This document shows, piece by piece, positions 5,297 to 6,598 of a stretch of DNA of 6,598 nucleotides. Source of the stretch: JBHJOF01 sp050330055. GTDB taxonomy: Bacteria; Pseudomonadota; Alphaproteobacteria; Kiloniellales; JAKSDN01. The DNA is taken from assembly GCA_050330055.1 (NCBI GenBank), contig JBHJOF010000041.1, positions 1 through 6,598 of the forward strand. The letters are read 5' to 3'. Under the pieces are notes generated by a model. The model saw only the letters and a list, made by a program, of their open reading frames with translations. It did not search any database and had not been told where the DNA came from. The position numbers and the translations under genes were made by a program. Position 1 is the stretch's first letter; every line of letters starts with the position of its first letter.

Positions 5297-6220
5297 TCAA
5301 AGCGGACCGCTCGGCTGGTCTGGCGCGACGGCCAAGCGCCGCGGCCGCAACGCCTCGCGGTGGATGATGTAGAGGCCGGAGGCGACGACGACGGCCGCGC
5401 CGAGCCACACGGCGGGCTCCGGCACGTCGCGCCAGACCAGCCAGCCGATCAGCGTGCTCCAGAGCAGCGCAGAGTAGTCGAAGGGCGCCGCCACGGCCGC
5501 CGGGGCGTGGCGATAGGCAACCACAATGAGAAACGAGCCGACGCCGCCCAGCAGGCCGAGCAGAAAGAAGAGGCCGAGGTCGTCCGCCGTCGGCGCGCTC
5601 CAGAACAGCGGCAGCAGCAGGCCGTTGGCGATGAGGCCGCCTACCGTGCTGTAGAACAGGATCGCCGCGTTGGTCTCGCTGCGCACCATGCGGCGCGTGA
5701 CCAGCATGGCGAGCGCGAAGCAGAGCGCAGAGAGCAGCACCAGCAGCGCCTCCGGGCGGAAGGCCTCGGCACCCGGCCGCACGATGATCAGCACGCCGAC
5801 GAAGCCGACCAGCACCGCGGCCCAGCGGCGCGGCCCGACCGGCTCGCCGACGATCGGCCGCGACAGCGCGGTGACGAAGAGCGGCGCCGCGAAGGCGATG
5901 GCCACAGCCTCGGCCAGCGGCATGAGGCTGATTGCCGCGAAGAAGGTGACCAGCGCCAGCCAGATCAGCGCCGCGCGCAGGGCGTGGGCCCAGGGCCGGC
6001 GGGTGCGCAAGCTGGCCACGCCGCCGCCCTGCCAGATGATCAGGGCCACCGGCAGCAGGCCGAAGAGGTTGCGGAAGAAGGCGATCTGGATTGCCGAGTG
6101 GCTCTGGCCAAGCCACTTGGCGATGCCGTCCATGACCGAGAAGAAGAAGATCGCGGCAATGATCGAGGCAATGCCGAGTCCGATCCGCTCGCCGCTTCGG
6201 CTTTGGGCCGCGTCAGCCAT
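5297..6220 (-). CDS. EamA/DMT superfamily permease
   Basis: This 307-residue inner-membrane protein has about ten hydrophobic helices in two EamA repeats, at about 15-148 and 157-288. This is the standard size and layout of drug/metabolite transporter carriers. Typical elements are FFFSVMDGIAKWLG with FFRNLFGLLP in the first helices, PLAEAVAIAFAAPLFV near 101-116 and GVLIIVRPG near 142-150. The second repeat has APAAVAAPFDYSALLWSTLIGW near 239-260. The C-terminal tail is short, basic and cytoplasmic. Members move amino acids, nucleotide-related compounds, riboflavin and other metabolites; the substrate cannot be told from sequence. ATG 6220 has no strong Shine-Dalgarno site. It starts 42 bases after the phosphatase gene in the same direction, so it is probably co-transcribed with it. 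Fold and family are confident; substrate is unknown. Confidence 0.92.
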   Translation of the reverse strand: MADAAQSRSGERIGLGIASIIAAIFFFSVMDGIAKWLGQSHSAIQIAFFRNLFGLLPVALIIWQGGGVASLRTRRPWAHALRAALIWLALVTFFAAISLMPLAEAVAIAFAAPLFVTALSRPIVGEPVGPRRWAAVLVGFVGVLIIVRPGAEAFRPEALLVLLSALCFALAMLVTRRMVRSETNAAILFYSTVGGLIANGLLLPLFWSAPTADDLGLFFLLGLLGGVGSFLIVVAYRHAPAAVAAPFDYSALLWSTLIGWLVWRDVPEPAVWLGAAVVVASGLYIIHREALRPRRLAVAPDQPSGPL

Positions 6221-6242
6221 CGCAAGTCGGAGGCGGATCGAA

Positions 6243-6259
6243 CGGCGGCCGGGCCGCCG
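6243..6259. other. Perfect 17-bp GC palindrome upstream of the permease
   Basis: CGGCGGCC (6243-6250) and GGCCGCCG (6252-6259) are exact inverted copies around a single G. As RNA this would fold as a stem of about 6 bp with a 5-base loop. It fills much of the 42-base gap between the phosphatase stop and the permease start. No T tract follows on the minus strand, so attenuation or message stability is more likely than termination. High GC content makes chance formation possible. Confidence 0.35.
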
Positions 6260-6262
6260 CCG

Positions 6263-6598
6263 TCACGCCCGCTTGCGGCACAACGCCTGAATGATGCCGT
6301 CGCAGCCGGCCTCGATCAGGTCGAGGGCGTGGTCGTAGTCGCCGGCGTCGCCGTTGAAGGGGTCCGGCACCTCGTGGTGCGGGTCCAGGCCCGGCGCGTA
6401 GTCGAGGAACAGCCGGACCTGCGCCGAGCGGCGCCAGCGCGAGGTGCGGCGCAGGATGCGCAGGTTGTCGCGGTCCATTGCCAGCATCAGGTCGAAGGCG
6501 CCGAAGTCCTCGGGCGTGATGGACCGGGCGCGCAGGTCGCGCAGGTCATAGCCGCGCAGGGCGGCGCGGCGGATGGCGCGCGGCGAGGGCGGCTGGCC
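6263..6598 (-). CDS. Low-molecular-weight protein tyrosine phosphatase, C-terminal part (runs off the window end)
   Basis: The visible 111 codons encode the C-terminal two thirds of an LMW-PTPase, a small cytoplasmic enzyme of about 150-160 residues that dephosphorylates phosphotyrosine. Recognisable parts are GYDLRDLRARSITPEDFGAFD, then LMLAMDRDNLRIL, VRLFLDYAPG, and the hallmark VPDPFNGDAGDYDHALDLIE. The Asp of this DPF motif is the general acid. The active-site loop C-x5-R-S belongs to the N-terminus, beyond the window, so catalytic competence cannot be checked here. The stop is TGA at 6265-6263. It precedes the permease gene by 42 bases in the same direction. In bacteria such enzymes act with tyrosine kinases in polysaccharide export or in stress signalling, but nothing in the window links this one to such a locus. 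Confidence 0.93.
   Translation of the reverse strand, partial: GQPPSPRAIRRAALRGYDLRDLRARSITPEDFGAFDLMLAMDRDNLRILRRTSRWRRSAQVRLFLDYAPGLDPHHEVPDPFNGDAGDYDHALDLIEAGCDGIIQALCRKRA

Noticed and set aside
5181..6116. 311-codon minus-strand frame across the permease
   Set aside because: It is out of frame with the obvious EamA protein and reads through the palindromic element; no membrane pattern is preserved.

Overview
The window is GC-rich DNA with strong G/C preference at third codon positions. It carries two dispersed-type palindromic elements of a style I associate with Alphaproteobacteria (Rhizobiales/Rhodospirillales). Gene content (NnrS, a Crp/Fnr regulator, a TesA-like esterase, FIST, Tas, ThpR, an EamA transporter, a low-molecular-weight phosphatase) fits a chromosomal region of a free-living alphaproteobacterium. 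This placement is inferred from style and content, not from a marker gene.

Layout. (1) 1-511, plus strand: the C-terminal part of NnrS, a haem/copper membrane protein linked to nitric-oxide tolerance. An in-frame TAG at 20-22 lies just upstream of the readable part. (2) 512-741: a convergent junction holding a two-hairpin palindrome. (3) 742-1467, minus strand: a Crp/Fnr-type regulator without FNR-type N-terminal cysteines. (4) 1468-1572: a relatively AT-rich divergent control region. (5) 1573-5115, plus strand: four tightly spaced genes, likely one operon: secreted SGNH esterase (TesA-like), stand-alone FIST protein, Tas-type aldo/keto reductase, and RNA 2',3'-cyclic phosphodiesterase ThpR. 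(6) 5116-5296: a second convergent junction with a second, different palindromic element. (7) 5297-6598, minus strand: an EamA/DMT permease preceded by the C-terminal part of a low-molecular-weight tyrosine phosphatase that runs off the window end.

How the parts may work together. NnrS beside a Crp/Fnr protein with a His-Thr-Val-Ser-Arg recognition helix suggests a nitrogen-oxide-responsive pair, but no effector site is visible. The regulator is divergent from the esterase operon and may act on the shared intergenic region, where one imperfect FNR-like dyad is visible. The four operon genes have no obvious common pathway. I see no CRISPR array, transposase, tRNA, rRNA or defence system. The items most worth a second look are the broken reading frame of nnrS, the two palindromes in convergent junctions, and the FIST gene without a signalling partner domain.
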